Assembly: GCA_025642075.2 (NCBI GenBank)
Contig: JAODUO010000042.1
Location: 1,039,501-1,103,500 of the forward strand
DNA length: 64,000 bases
From: Ridgeia piscesae
Lineage: Eukaryota > Annelida > Polychaeta > Sabellida > Siboglinidae
Reading direction: 5' to 3'
The notes beneath the pieces were generated by a model that had not been told where the DNA came from, did no database searches, and saw only the letters and a program-made list of their open reading frames with translations. The position numbers and the translations under genes are program-made. Position 1 is the first letter of the stretch. Every line of letters begins with the position of its first letter. Below, one piece after another: positions 10,701 to 60,062 of the stretch.

Positions 10701-13700
10701 AGGGGGAACCAGAATGGAAGGGGGCAGCTGTTGTTGCCGTGAATGTTGTCTGCAAAATGTGACAAAAATACGCGTTTTGCATCATTTTGTACAGAAAGTA
10801 TTTCGTAATGCAAACTTGTAGATACATTTCATACAACCACGAAAATTTACTATTAAATTTGTTTGTGTAGGCACTAATTCAGTCATTTATGCAGATTTGA
10901 AAACCAACAATAATTATTCAGAAAACAATTTGAGACATTATTGTAGGTCATTGTCATTCACAAATATAAGTCTTGTGAATTGTTTTTTCAATCATTTTTG
11001 AATGTTATGAATTTCAGAATAGTCATTGGCACTAACATTGTGCAGTGAAAATGTTCATTGTAATTATAACAACGCTAAACATTGTTGAAATTGGTTCTGG
11101 CAGGAGTAAGATGATTGTTTGAATATGGAGCCGAGATTCCTTGTCTGTTGACGCCAAGCAGTCTTGTAGTTAATACAGTACTGTAGGTGGCAGCTGCATA
11201 CATGTCGTGACTGAATACTGTGATTGTTCCAGAGTTTTTAAGAAAGCCCTGAATGATGTTGTGATGTCACGAAGAGCCATCAGAAATATGAACACACTGT
11301 GAGTTGGTGTTACACTTGCGACAGTCAACATAGGTTGGACTGTGTAATAGATATAACCAACTTGTTTGTTTTCGGTCATGAACATGTGTCGTTTAGCATG
11401 ATCATATCTTGTACTTACTCTCATGTGTTTGGCGTGACTATGTCTAGCGTGATCTTATCTAGCGTGATCATTTCTGGAGTGATTAACTCTAGCATGACCG
11501 TGTCTAGCTTGATTATATCTCGCGTGGCCATTTCTGGAGTGACCGTGTCTAGCATAACCATAGTTATGTCTAGTGTGATTGTCTGTTATTGTGTCTAGTG
11601 TGACTGTTTATTGTAGTTATATCTAGTGTGACTGTCTAGCCTATCTGTTGTAGTTGCGTCAAGCCTGACAGTGTCTAGCCTATCTGTTGTAGTTGCGTCA
11701 AGCCTGACAGTGTCTAGCCTATCTGTTGTAGTTGCGTCAAGCCTGACAGTGTCTAGCCTATCTGTTGTAGTTGCGTCAAGCCTGACAGTGTCTAGCCTAT
11801 CTGTTGTAGTTGCGTCAAGCCTGACAGTGTCTAGCCTATCTGTTGTAGTTGCGTCAAGCCTGACAGTGTCTAGCCTATCTGTTGTAGTTGCGTCAAGCCT
11901 GACAGTGTCTAGCCTATCTGTTGTAGTTGCGTCAAGCCTGACAGTGTCTTGCCTATCTGTTGTAGTTGCGTCAAGCCTGACAGTGTCTAGCCTATCTGTT
12001 GTAGTTGCGTCAAGCCTGACAGTGTCTAGCCTATCTGTTGTAGTTGCGTCAAGCCTGACAGTGTCTAGCCTATCTGTTGTAGTTGCGTCAAGCCTGACAG
12101 TGTCTAGCCTATCTGTTGTAGTTGCGTCAAGCCTGACAGGGTCTAGCCTATCTGTTGTAGTTGCGTCAAGCCTGACAGTGTCTAGCCTATCTGTTGTAGT
12201 TGCGTCAAGCCTGACAGTGTCTAGCCCGTCTATTGTCATGTCTAGCGTGACTGTGTGTGTTGTAGTTACCCTGACGCGACGCCTGAGGAGCTGTCAGCGA
12301 GTGACGTGTGCATCATCTGCCGGGAAGAGATGGTGTCCAGCTGTAAGAAGCTGCCCTGCAACCACATCTTCCACAAGAGCTGTCTGCGCTCGTGGTTCCA
12401 GCGCCAACAGAGCTGTCCCACGTGTCGCATGGACATCATCCACAGTCCACGACCACAGTCACCGCAGGCTGCCCAGCCAGCAGCCCCTGCTGCACCCCCA
12501 CAGCAGCCTCCTGTGCCCCCTTTTCCAGGTAGGGATCCTCCCACTAGGGCAGCAGGCAGACTGGTCTAATGAACCAGACGAGGTGTCCACTACCAAGAAC
12601 TCATTAGTTATTAATGTTGTGCTAATGAGCTGTATACATTGTGATTTGAACTTACACACAACCTCCCCAGTGTGTTTACATTTTATCTCGCATCTCCAGT
12701 CTCCATTGTAATTGCCTTTCCTGCACTAAAATGATTGTGTGTGCAATACTGTTCATGCTTGTGTGTCTGTTTATGTGTGTATATGTGTACACGTGTGCAT
12801 ACATATGTGTGTCTCTGTGTATGTGCATATGTGGTGCGTAACCTTGGCACTGCTTCATGAGGGCACTGAGCTCATAAGAAAATCCATTATTAAAACTAAT
12901 TCATTTGATAAAGTTTAGGGGAGTTTTCAGAATGTGTTTCACCTATATACTTGTTAAATCTATCATAAATTATGGAGTGAAGTTTACACAAAAAGCTGCA
13001 ACAAGCACGATTTTACAAAATAAGTTGAAACTGTCAAAAAGTGTCTGAAAATACATTCCATCAACAACTTACTGAATTATTGATCCCTCAGTGAAGACAT
13101 GAATTTCATAGTATAAAAGATGCTGTCATTTCACCGAGGATACCAGTTTTGGTAACACACCAATGAGTGCCCGGAGATGTTTTAATATGTTTGTTTCATC
13201 CATAGCAAAGCATATTTTGAACAACGAAGTGACACTTATGTCATAAGTTCATGAGAATCGTGGTGATGTTTTTCTCTCTGAAGTGCTACACTCATCGTGT
13301 AAATGTCACCTGTCGTCTCTAACATTGCATCTGTTTCAAATGTGATGTTTCAGCAGCTGCCTTCCCTGGCTTCCCTGCTGCGTTCCCCGGTGCAGCCTGG
13401 CCACCCCAACACCCTCCCGCGTCCAGTAAGCATTACCCCCATTCCAGTGTCTCACAGCAGTCATGCTTTTGTAGAATGTACATTAGCAGTATGTGTTTAT
13501 ATATTTAATAAATGCACGTCATAATTAGACTACCTGTTTCAAGCTTGCTAGAACAGGATACGTTGTCTGTGTTTACTCTGCACATAAAGGTTTCATGACG
13601 CTCTGTCAGATGTCAATCAGTCAGTCATCCAACCTTTGTGGATGTCTTCTGGTCTGTGTTGACAGCAACAGTGGGGACACATGGAAGACAGGGTATTTTG

Positions 13701-16540
13701 TAGAGGAGGATGTGATGTACTTGTAATGAATATGGATACATTGCAGGAAGACGGGATATGTTGTGGGGAGGGTGAGAAGGTATGTTATAAAAATAGAGTT
13801 TGCTGTAGGGAGGGAGGGAGGGAGGGAGGGAGGGAGGGAGGGAGGGAGGGAGGAGGGAGGGAGGGAGGAGGAGGGAGGGAGGGAGGGAGGGAGGGAGGGA
13901 GGGAGGGAGGAGGGAGGGAGGGAGGGAGGGAGGGAGGGAGGGAGGGAGGGAGGGAGGGAGGGAGGGAGGGAGGGAGGGAGGGAGGGAGGGAGGGAGGGAG
14001 GGAGGGAGGGAGGGAGCACCACCAAGTCTAGATCTGATCTGCCTGACACAGTTCTTTACAGGAAGAAGTCCACTGCTAGTAAATGCAGTTGAAACGAAGT
14101 AGGACAGCTGTAGGACAGATATGTAGGAACTAATAACATATTTTTTCTTTGGAGCGTTTCCAGTGATTTTGTTGAAGTGACAACGAAGCAATATTCTCCT
14201 CTCGTTCCAACTTGTATCTCTGGTTTCACCAGGTTCTGCATCAGTGGCGTCATCTACTAGCACTACGACAACATCATTCAGCACCTCTGCGAGTACCTCA
14301 GACACTGCCAACAACCCCTTTATGCCTGGCATGATGCCACCAATGCCTTTTATGCCACCATTCATGATGCCACCCATGTCTTTCGGTATGTGTACAGCAT
14401 CTTCAATGTTTTATCCAAGTAAATATGAATGCAGATTAACATTGCAATGGTGGCTGTGATAACACTGCTACTACACTTTGTATGGCTGTGGTAACACCAA
14501 TGTTGCTGTGGTATTACTGCAGCCGTAGTTGTGATAACACTGCTACTACACTTTGTATGGCTGTGGTAACACCAATGTTGCTGTGGTATTACTGCAGCCG
14601 TAGTTGTGATAACGCTGCTACTACACTTTGTATGGCTGTGGTAACACCAATGTTGCTGTGGTATTACTGCAGCTGTAGTTGTGATAACACTGCTACCGTG
14701 GTAACACTGCTAATGTGGATGTGGTTACATCGCTACTGTGGCTGTGGTAACACTGCTACTTTTGCTGTGGTAACACTGCTACTTTGGCTATGGTAACACT
14801 GCTACTGTGGCTGTGGTAACACTGCTACTGTGGCTGTGGTAACACTGCTACTGTGGCTGTGGTAACACTGCTACTGTGGCTGTGGTAACACTGCTACTGT
14901 GGCTGTGGTAACACTGCTACTGTGGCTGTGGTAACACTGCTACTGTGGCTGTGGTAACACTGCTACTGTGGTTGTGGTAACAATGCTACTGTGGCTGTGG
15001 TATCACTGCCACTGTGGCTGTGGTATCGTTATTAAACTTATCCCAGTGTGTGCCTGCGTACTGATGCGGTTGTTGCCCCCTGCAGGGATGAGTCCGCCCC
15101 CTGTTCCCCCGGCTGACTTCAGTGGGCTGACGGACGAGGAGCTGCGGGCAATGGAGGGGGAAGAGAGGGAGAACCTGGAGGCGAGGGTTCAGTGTCTACG
15201 CAACATCCACACCCTCCTGGACGCTGCCATGCTGCAGATACAGCAGTACACAACCGTCGTGTCACGGTCAGTACACTCACTGGCCACACACAAATTGCCA
15301 TCTATTGTGACAGTTATAATGACCCCAGTGTGTGCTGTGTCAATAGTTGTCCTCTTTATTTTACTGACCGTAAATGATTATTGTGTAATAACTCCTGTAC
15401 ACTGTTTTTTGAGCGTATAGAGTAGGCCTGGAGATCATGTCACTAAGATAAACTGCACGTAAGGAAAATCCATTGTTAAATTTAAGGAGGTTTTGTTTTA
15501 AACTGCAAAATGCCACCAGAGGGATATTTCGGTGAAACTGGCGAAAGTGTCCCGTTGGTGCAGCCAGGAGTTGACAACATTCAGTGTCTTTCTATTCAGA
15601 TCACTTGACAAGAGCATTGCGTTTACAAGTACAAAATTTGAAGGGAAAAAACAGGCTATGAGCTGACGTGCATGTTAGTGAAACCAATCCCCTGACTGGT
15701 CAGTGTTTGTGACAGGATGGGTGGTTTGGACACTGCCTCAACATCAACAGTGTGGTCAGCAGAAAGACCAACTGCTTCCGCAATGAGCAGTAAGTCTAGC
15801 AACATAGCAACATCCAACAGCAGCGACCCAATGATGGCTGCACCCAACCCGGTAGACACCAGCAACAAACCAGGCAAGTTCAGTGAGCATTGTATCATGA
15901 CGTCTATGGCTGCATCACTGTGACCTGTCCACCCATTACACAAGACTTGTCCACCTCTCACAGCCTCATGCAGTTACCTGTCAGATGCAACTCTTCATCC
16001 CAGCTCTTGAGATCTTCTTGAAAGTTGGCACTGTCTAGCCATCACAATTTCAGTCTACCTCCTTTCCCTGTACTGCCCTGTTCTGCTTTCTGCTTTTGCT
16101 GCCCCTTCTAGTGTCGGTCCTCGCTCTTGGGGTTCTGTAGTGGCACATTTCCCCTTTTCGGTTATGTCATAAAGAAAAACATTTGTGACAAGATTTTCAA
16201 CAAAATATACAACAGAATCTCCGAACATCCCGCTTATTCGACATCCATTTTATCGGCTTGACAAATGTGTTGATAAGCAATAATAGGTTATATAGTGACA
16301 GGTCAGTTATCCTGACAACAATGCTCTGTGCCTGTAGATGATAGCGAAGTTCTCGAAGGTGCAGTGGGCTACACAGTGCCCACAGAAACGGTGCTGCCCT
16401 CTGGTGAATCTGGTGCAGCACAACAAGACTCCGAAGACAGCAGTGAACTAGGAGAAATTCGGCGACGTCGTTTAGAGAAATTTTCGAACAAGATGCAAGA
16501 ACAAGCAAAAACAGACAACAACGGTGGTACACCTGACTGA
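4716..16540 (+). CDS. SYVN1: HRD1/synoviolin, ER-membrane RING E3 ubiquitin ligase, 14 coding exons
   Basis: Exons: 4716-4844, 6764-6856, 8730-8882, 9271-9319, 9561-9664, 9898-10024, 10499-10598, 11233-11298, 12266-12528, 13354 or 13357-13425, 14233-14385, 15086-15266, 15716-15882 (or 15873), 16338-16540. All phases close, giving 618 aa (617 in human). HRD1 is the catalytic core of the ER-associated degradation complex: it retrotranslocates and ubiquitinates misfolded ER proteins. The N-terminal half is multi-pass membrane (hydrophobic segments near residues 4-24, 42-60, 100-118, 140-158, 170-192 and 215-235). It carries signature blocks FFGQLRAAEME, SWYAVTETCLAFTVFRDDFS, GASVQLVFGFEYAI and VHTFPLFAIRPMYL. 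The RING-H2 (C289, C292, C305, H307, H310, C313, C324, C327) is intact. A Pro/Met-rich linker follows, then the FSGLTDEELRAMEG...NIHTLLDAAMLQI helical region (the HAF-H domain that binds FAM8A1/HERP) and RRRRLEKF near 593, matching the VCP-binding motif. The start ATG opens the conserved N-terminal membrane segment; an upstream in-frame ATG at 4644 would add 24 non-conserved residues. Confidence 0.96.
6886..8066. mobile_element. Non-autonomous TA-target (Tc1/mariner/pogo-like) element in SYVN1 intron 2
   Basis: The left end CAGTGGAACCTGTCT at 6886 and the inverted right end AGACAGGTTCTACTG at 8052-8066 form near-perfect terminal inverted repeats, each bordered by TA (6884-6885 and 8067-8068). 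The ends also carry sub-terminal copies of GGACACCTG/CAGGTG-type motifs in both orientations. The 1181-bp interior has no transposase frame. The CAGTRGAACC end and TA duplication are typical of the Tc1/mariner/pogo group, so this is probably a deletion derivative or MITE-like element. Confidence 0.72.
10029..10300. repeat. Minisatellite (about 20-22 bp) directly after the SYVN1 exon 6 donor
   Basis: Degenerate copies of ACACACAACATACACAGTTA begin four bases inside intron 6 (donor GTGTGT at 10025) and grade into a CA-rich run near 10250-10310. Confidence 0.88.
11637..12235. repeat. 39-bp minisatellite, about 15 copies, ending upstream of the RING exon
   Basis: Copies of a 39-bp unit containing CTATCTGTTGTAGTTGCGTC run almost without change through intron 8 of SYVN1. 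A looser TCTAGCGTGA-type repeat precedes it from about 11435. Since 39 is a multiple of three, both strands show artificial open frames of 214 and 346 codons. Each unit carries TCTGTTGTAG|TT, closely resembling the true exon 9 acceptor TGTGTTGTAG|TT. Confidence 0.95.
12266..12528 (+). CDS. SYVN1: SYVN1 exon 9, RING-H2 catalytic exon
   Basis: The acceptor is TGTTGTAG at 12258-12265 and the donor GTAGGG begins at 12529. The exon starts by finishing Leu274, then YPDATPEEL and the full RING-H2 finger with all eight zinc ligands in the C-x2-C...C-x-H-x2-H-x2-C...C-x2-C arrangement. It ends in a Pro/Ala/Gln-rich run that begins the cytosolic linker. A roughly 15-copy 39-bp minisatellite lies just upstream in intron 8. 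Confidence 0.96.
13807..14016. repeat. (GGGA)n polypurine tract in SYVN1 intron 10
   Basis: About 210 bp of GGGA/GGA repeats lie on the plus (sense) strand, with a few one-base interruptions (AGGAGGG). It is a candidate for G-quadruplex or triplex formation. The apparent REGGREGG and LPPSLPPS open frames are artefacts of this tract. Confidence 0.97.
14233..14385 (+). CDS. SYVN1: SYVN1 exon 11, Ser/Thr- and Met/Pro-rich linker
   Basis: The exon enters and leaves in phase 1 and encodes a Ser/Thr-rich run (SSTSTTTTSFSTSAS) followed by a Met/Pro/Phe run (PGMMPPMPFMPPFMMPPMSF). The composition matches the disordered proline-rich region of vertebrate HRD1. It is flanked upstream by the (GGGA)n intron and downstream by the 23-bp array. 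Confidence 0.85.
14460..15028. repeat. 23-bp minisatellite with longer 77-bp units, SYVN1 intron 11
   Basis: From 14740 to 15028 a 23-bp unit (GCTACTGTGGCTGTGGTAAC plus ACT) is repeated about a dozen times. Upstream, 14480-14700 shows about three copies of a longer 77-bp unit made from the same words, each containing TATTACTGCAG. Confidence 0.93.
15086..15266 (+). CDS. SYVN1: SYVN1 exon 12, HAF-H helical region
   Basis: The acceptor is CCCTGCAG and the donor GTCAGT begins at 15267. The exon encodes GMSPPPVPPADFSGLTDEEL and on to the LRNIHTLLDAAMLQIQQYTT helix, which is strongly conserved in HRD1 orthologues and in vertebrates contacts FAM8A1 and HERP. Confidence 0.92.
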
Positions 16541-17260
16541 GGCACCCACCATCTGCAGGACAGCTAAATCACCATGCTAGGAGAATTCGGAATCATTTGT
16601 TTGAAACAAAACTTATCGTTTGCCTATGTTTTTTTGTAGTGCGTGACATGAGTTTGCAAGAAGCGATGCCAAAACATTGGGTGCTTGTGTAGTGGGAAGT
16701 TGAGGAGTTTATGTTTGTTAACATTTGTTGTTCATCAGTTTTTCTGAAATACACATTTTCCAGTCAGAAGAGGACTGAATTGAATGTTTACTTCATCTTA
16801 TTACCCATCATATCATACTTGGTTGCAGAAAAGTAGTTTTTGTTCAATTTATGTAGCACCATAAATTGGATTATTAATGTAAAATTCCTTTTCCTGTGAA
16901 TGAAAATAGATATACTGTACATGTATTATATAACGTACATCCTGGGAGCCACACCTATTGTATTAAGTTGTACCATGTTGTATAAGTAAACTGCATACAA
17001 TGCACTTGTATATTATATAATGCTGATTTGTTTTTAATTACATTTCTCTTAATTGGGTGAAATATCTCCTATTTAAAATGTTCGCATTATTTCCCTCCTT
17101 GCCAGTCTGTCTGTGGACCTCGCATTATTTTAAGCTTACACAGCAACTAGCTAGCCAAGTAACCCATCATAGCTTCAGAAAAAGGCAGTGACCGCCTGAA
17201 ACTGTTAAACAAATTTACCACGAGGTCTCAACCACACCAACCTGAATAAATATGCTAGCA
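16541..17260 (+). other. SYVN1: SYVN1 3' UTR and probable polyadenylation region
   Basis: After the TGA at 16538-16540 the sequence is AT-rich and has no conserved coding. The first clear AATAAA is at 17245-17250, so the 3' UTR may be about 0.7 kb. A second AATAAA is at 18031-18036. The exact end cannot be told from sequence alone. Confidence 0.5.
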
Positions 17261-17663
17261 GAATTAAATCTCGCTTCTAGAAAAAGGCAGTATCCCACAC
17301 TAAAATGTTTGAAAATTGCTTTACATTGTTTTGGTGTGTCCCAGATAACACAAAACGGTGTCCTGCACTGCCATGGCCACAGTTGCAGTAAGTCCAACAA
17401 AATGTAAACGGCAGATTCTATACCCCCCCATAGTCTCATGAAACATTGAACCCTCCACATTTTCCACCCCTAGAAGAACGTTTATAAAGTATAAATCTAC
17501 GAACTATTCGTGGAGATGTGGGTCAACAGACAGCCAGAAACGCTTCATTCTGTGAAAGGTAAACCTACCAATATTGCTTGCTTGTATAATTGTTTTGTGA
17601 AATCGCCTAACAAATTATGAACAATATGGATTATATTACTCATGGCTCCAAGATTTGGTTATT

Positions 17664-17848
17664 TTGTAAGAAAATAACTTACTTTGGAGAATAGCTTTTG
17701 AAACATACGACATTTCAACCCAGCAGATTTAGGTCTTGGTCACATACTGGTGTCGTACATTTCAAAGGTGACCAATCCCCTAAAGCTGATGGGTCGAAAC
17801 ATTATACGTTTCAAAAGCTATGGTCTAAAGTAAGTTAATTTCTTACAA
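17664..17848. mobile_element. 185-bp fold-back (palindromic) MITE-like element
   Basis: The left arm TTGTAAGAAAATAACTTAC is the reverse complement, with one mismatch, of the right arm GTAAGTTAATTTCTTACAA. The match continues inward through ATAGCTTTTGAAAC and TTCAACCCAGCAG almost to the centre (TTAGGTCTTGGTCAC against GTGACCAATCCCCTAA). The whole element can fold into one long hairpin. It lies between the convergent SYVN1 and SAMD4 genes. Confidence 0.75.
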
Positions 17849-19857
17849 CAATTATGAACAGTAAGAGACGAGATGTGAGACTCACAGGAATAATGACACA
17901 CAGCTGTCACAGAAGAATGTTGTCATCGTTTATTATTATCCAAATACCTGAAAACATTTGTCGTTTGGAGAAACGAGAGTAGAGAACAGCCATGGCTACA
18001 CTGACCGTGTTGTCCACCACTCAACATATAAATAAACCCACTCAGTCGTGGACACTTCGTAATCAACGCGCTCCTGCTGAAGCCCTCAGTGCTGGCAATG
18101 TGGCTGACATCTTCAGCACCTTGTCGTTTGAATGTGTCGTTCACTGGGCGATGACCACAGAATGTGTCACCAGCCCACAACAGTCCCACTTGTCTATGGG
18201 AGTTAACGTTGCACATTGTTGTAGTCACAACAGTCAGCATCATTATATAGCGACACATTCAGTAGTGACACCTGGTGACAGACTTCGTAGTCATACCCCA
18301 ACAATGACACACCGATATGACATCTGATCATGACACAACTAGTACACATGACGGTGTTGACGCATTAAGTTGATTCGACCCGACGCAATACATTCACTGA
18401 ACTGAAACAATAGGTCGAGTCGTTAACCTGAGAGTTCTTTCAAAAGTCTGACATCATGAACTAGTACACAGACAGTGGCGCCACCACTGCCTACGACCAA
18501 AACGATGTGTGTAAAAACGGCTCCATTTCATTAAAACACCAGCATTTCTCCTCAGATTCGCCAAACTGCTGGTTATTAGCACGTCTACTATGATCTAGCC
18601 TCGTAACTAACTACAATAATCTACCGTACGACATCTCATACACAACTACGTAACTACTATATCATCAACATACACGTAGTGAACTTAATTTATTGCTTAA
18701 ATTAAAGAAATTGCAACAAGGTTCATGTAAAAATAAATCTGTGGCGAGCGCGTGAGGCGAATGAGTCGAGGAAGCCACCTGATATATCAGCATTGCCGTG
18801 GCGTGGCGCGTGTATGTAGACACCCCTCTCAGAGGGGCACAGGGCTCACAGACGGGGCACAGAGCATGTAAGGCAGGTTATGTAGCAGGCATCTCATGCC
18901 TGGCACTAGCATAAATAACGTCGGCGATAAACGCAAAATAGATGGCCATTTCATGTCTGCAAAAATACTATACAGTTGAATATAAATAAGAGCACCGCGG
19001 CCGCCTGGAGCGCCCCCGCTGGGCACAATATACAACTAACGCTGACGCAGTATTAATATTACCAACTGATTACAATCATTAACAACATGGCTGATTCCAC
19101 ACTAAACATGTAACACCAATGTGCTCCAGGCTACAGGCGGCACAGGTTCCTCCTGTGTCGGGTCAGAACCGTGCTACATCGCCTCTGTATGTACAGTTGT
19201 TTGTACACGCTGGCCGCCACACTCCTCCGCGTATACGTCCAGCAGTCTCGATCACTCATAACCTGTCTACAGTTAGAAACGTGGCACTAACGCCAGTGAA
19301 AACAAAAATCTAACAAGTCTACAATGATTGCCACACTGTACCAGCAGTGGGCACTGACTCAACACCTGGGGGCACCACCAGCAGTGGGTTCTGACTCCGA
19401 CCACATGGGGGCGCTACGAACAATGGATGCTGACTTCCACCACATGGGGCACTACTAGCAACAGGTTCTGACTCCTACCACATGGGGGCGCTACCAGTAA
19501 TGGGCATTGACTCCCACCACATGGAGACGCTACCAGCAAATTATCAGCACACCAGTTACTAACTCTGAGCATACGGGGGTGCCACCAGCAACTCTACGTC
19601 GTTCGTCTTGACTTCATTAATACTGCATAAAAATTAACCTCAAAAACAGGGTGTGAATAACACACAACAAAATCCAGTGTGGACGAAACAGTTACCATGG
19701 AAACAATGATGTAAGCACACTGTAAGCCATCTACTCTCAGTCTGGGCTGCAACATGTCTCTCTTCGTGGCCAGCAGAGACCACTGACCATGACCATACTG
19801 CAGGTGTAGCAGTAATCTAGCAATACATTCTGGGGTCTAACACCCACGTTCTAGACA

Positions 19858-20110
19858 AGGGTTAAGTCACCCATGTTCCAAACGAGGATTTTAACACTCA
19901 TATTCCAAAGAGGGGTTCTAAAACCCACATTCCAACCAAGGGTTCAAACACCCACATTCCAAACAAGGGTTCTAACACCCACATTCCAAACAAGGGTTCT
20001 AACACCCACATTTCAACCGAGGGTTCTAAAGCCCACATTCCTACAAAGGATTCTAAAATCACATACTAACCAAGTGTTCTAAAACCCACAATCCAACCAA
20101 GGCTGTAATC
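19858..20110. repeat. Roughly 26-bp degenerate tandem repeat
   Basis: Repeated GGGTTCTAACACCCACATTC-type units, about eight copies with substitutions, lie in the likely SAMD4 3' UTR. Confidence 0.88.
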
Positions 20111-20339
20111 CCAATAAACCAAATGATGGTTCCAACGAGCACACCAAAGCATTGGGTCTAACTGCTGGTCACGACATGTTTTAGAATGATCACTGTGGTC
20201 ACAACCCAACAAAGGTCTGTCAGTGACAGTGACAACCCAACCATGGTTTCAATGATGACACTCCAACCCACGGTTGTTGAACCAACGGTCCAAGCTTTCC
20301 TGTCCAGTGTAGTCACACGGACAACAACAGGACACGTCG

Positions 20340-20755
20340 GTTCTACATATCACTGCACTAGTGCCGTCACATATACATCACTAGTGCACTCACACGTCAC
20401 AAGTGTCCTCACACCCAGCACTAGTGCACTCTCATATATATATATATATTGCCTTACAGATGCGGCACTGGGGCATTCACATGTGCATCACTAATGCACT
20501 AACACATACCGTGTTAGTGCATTAGTGGCCTAGTACCTGCAAACATACGGCACTAGTGTACTCACACATACATCACTAATGCACTAACATATACCGTATT
20601 AGTGCACTCATACACACAGTATTAGTGCCCTCAAACACACAGCAATAGTGCCATAACATACATGTATATGGCACTAGTTCACTCACACTAGTGTACTCAC
20701 ACATACACCAATAGTGCATTCACAAGTATGGCACTAGTGCACTCACATACATCCC
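20340..20755. repeat. Degenerate CACTAGTGCACTCACAC repeat field
   Basis: Repeated words GCACTAGTGCACTCACACAT lie at irregular spacing and include the palindrome CACTAGTG, with one short (TA)n run at 20436-20450. Confidence 0.82.
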
Positions 20756-21118
20756 CTGGCCTTGCGTGGCTGACATGACAGTCACTTTGCACAAACTAAT
20801 TCCTCTGCGAACAACTTCTCTGTGTTTCACAAAGTTACTAGGCTACACCCTCCAAGTGCAGAATATTACGTAGACATCTTGTAGTCTACCGTTAAATAAG
20901 TTCACAGTTTCTTTAAAACAACTCTCCAGAAAATCTGCCCACCATCATCTTCCTCCTCCTCCTTCTCCTCCCTCTCCTTAGGCTCACAACACTGCGTCCC
21001 TCACTCCACAGTCAACTCAATCATGTGTAATCTCACTTCGGTCTTCGCAGGACGCGTACTACTGCTGCCATCTAGCAGAATTAATCATTGCTCCGTGTAG
21101 TTGTATACGGCAGTGTCT

Positions 21119-60062
<38,944 letters not shown>

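Larger units (their letters stand above)
17251..21118 (-). other. Convergent intergenic region and SAMD4 3' UTR
   Basis: This is minus-strand sequence downstream of the SAMD4 stop at 21121-21119. Minus-strand AATAAA signals occur at 18694-18689 and 17934-17929, suggesting a 3' UTR of about 2.4 or 3.2 kb. The stretch contains two short tandem-repeat fields (19.86-20.11 kb and 20.34-20.75 kb) and the fold-back element. No other coding region was recognised. Confidence 0.5.

Noticed and set aside
11595..12711. RLDATTTDRLDTV and SSLSVVVASSLTV repeat proteins
   Set aside because: 39-bp array in SYVN1 intron 8; the RING exon uses a different frame.
13621..14092. Ser/Pro/Leu and Arg/Glu/Gly low-complexity proteins
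   Set aside because: Translations of the (GGGA)n tract in SYVN1 intron 10.
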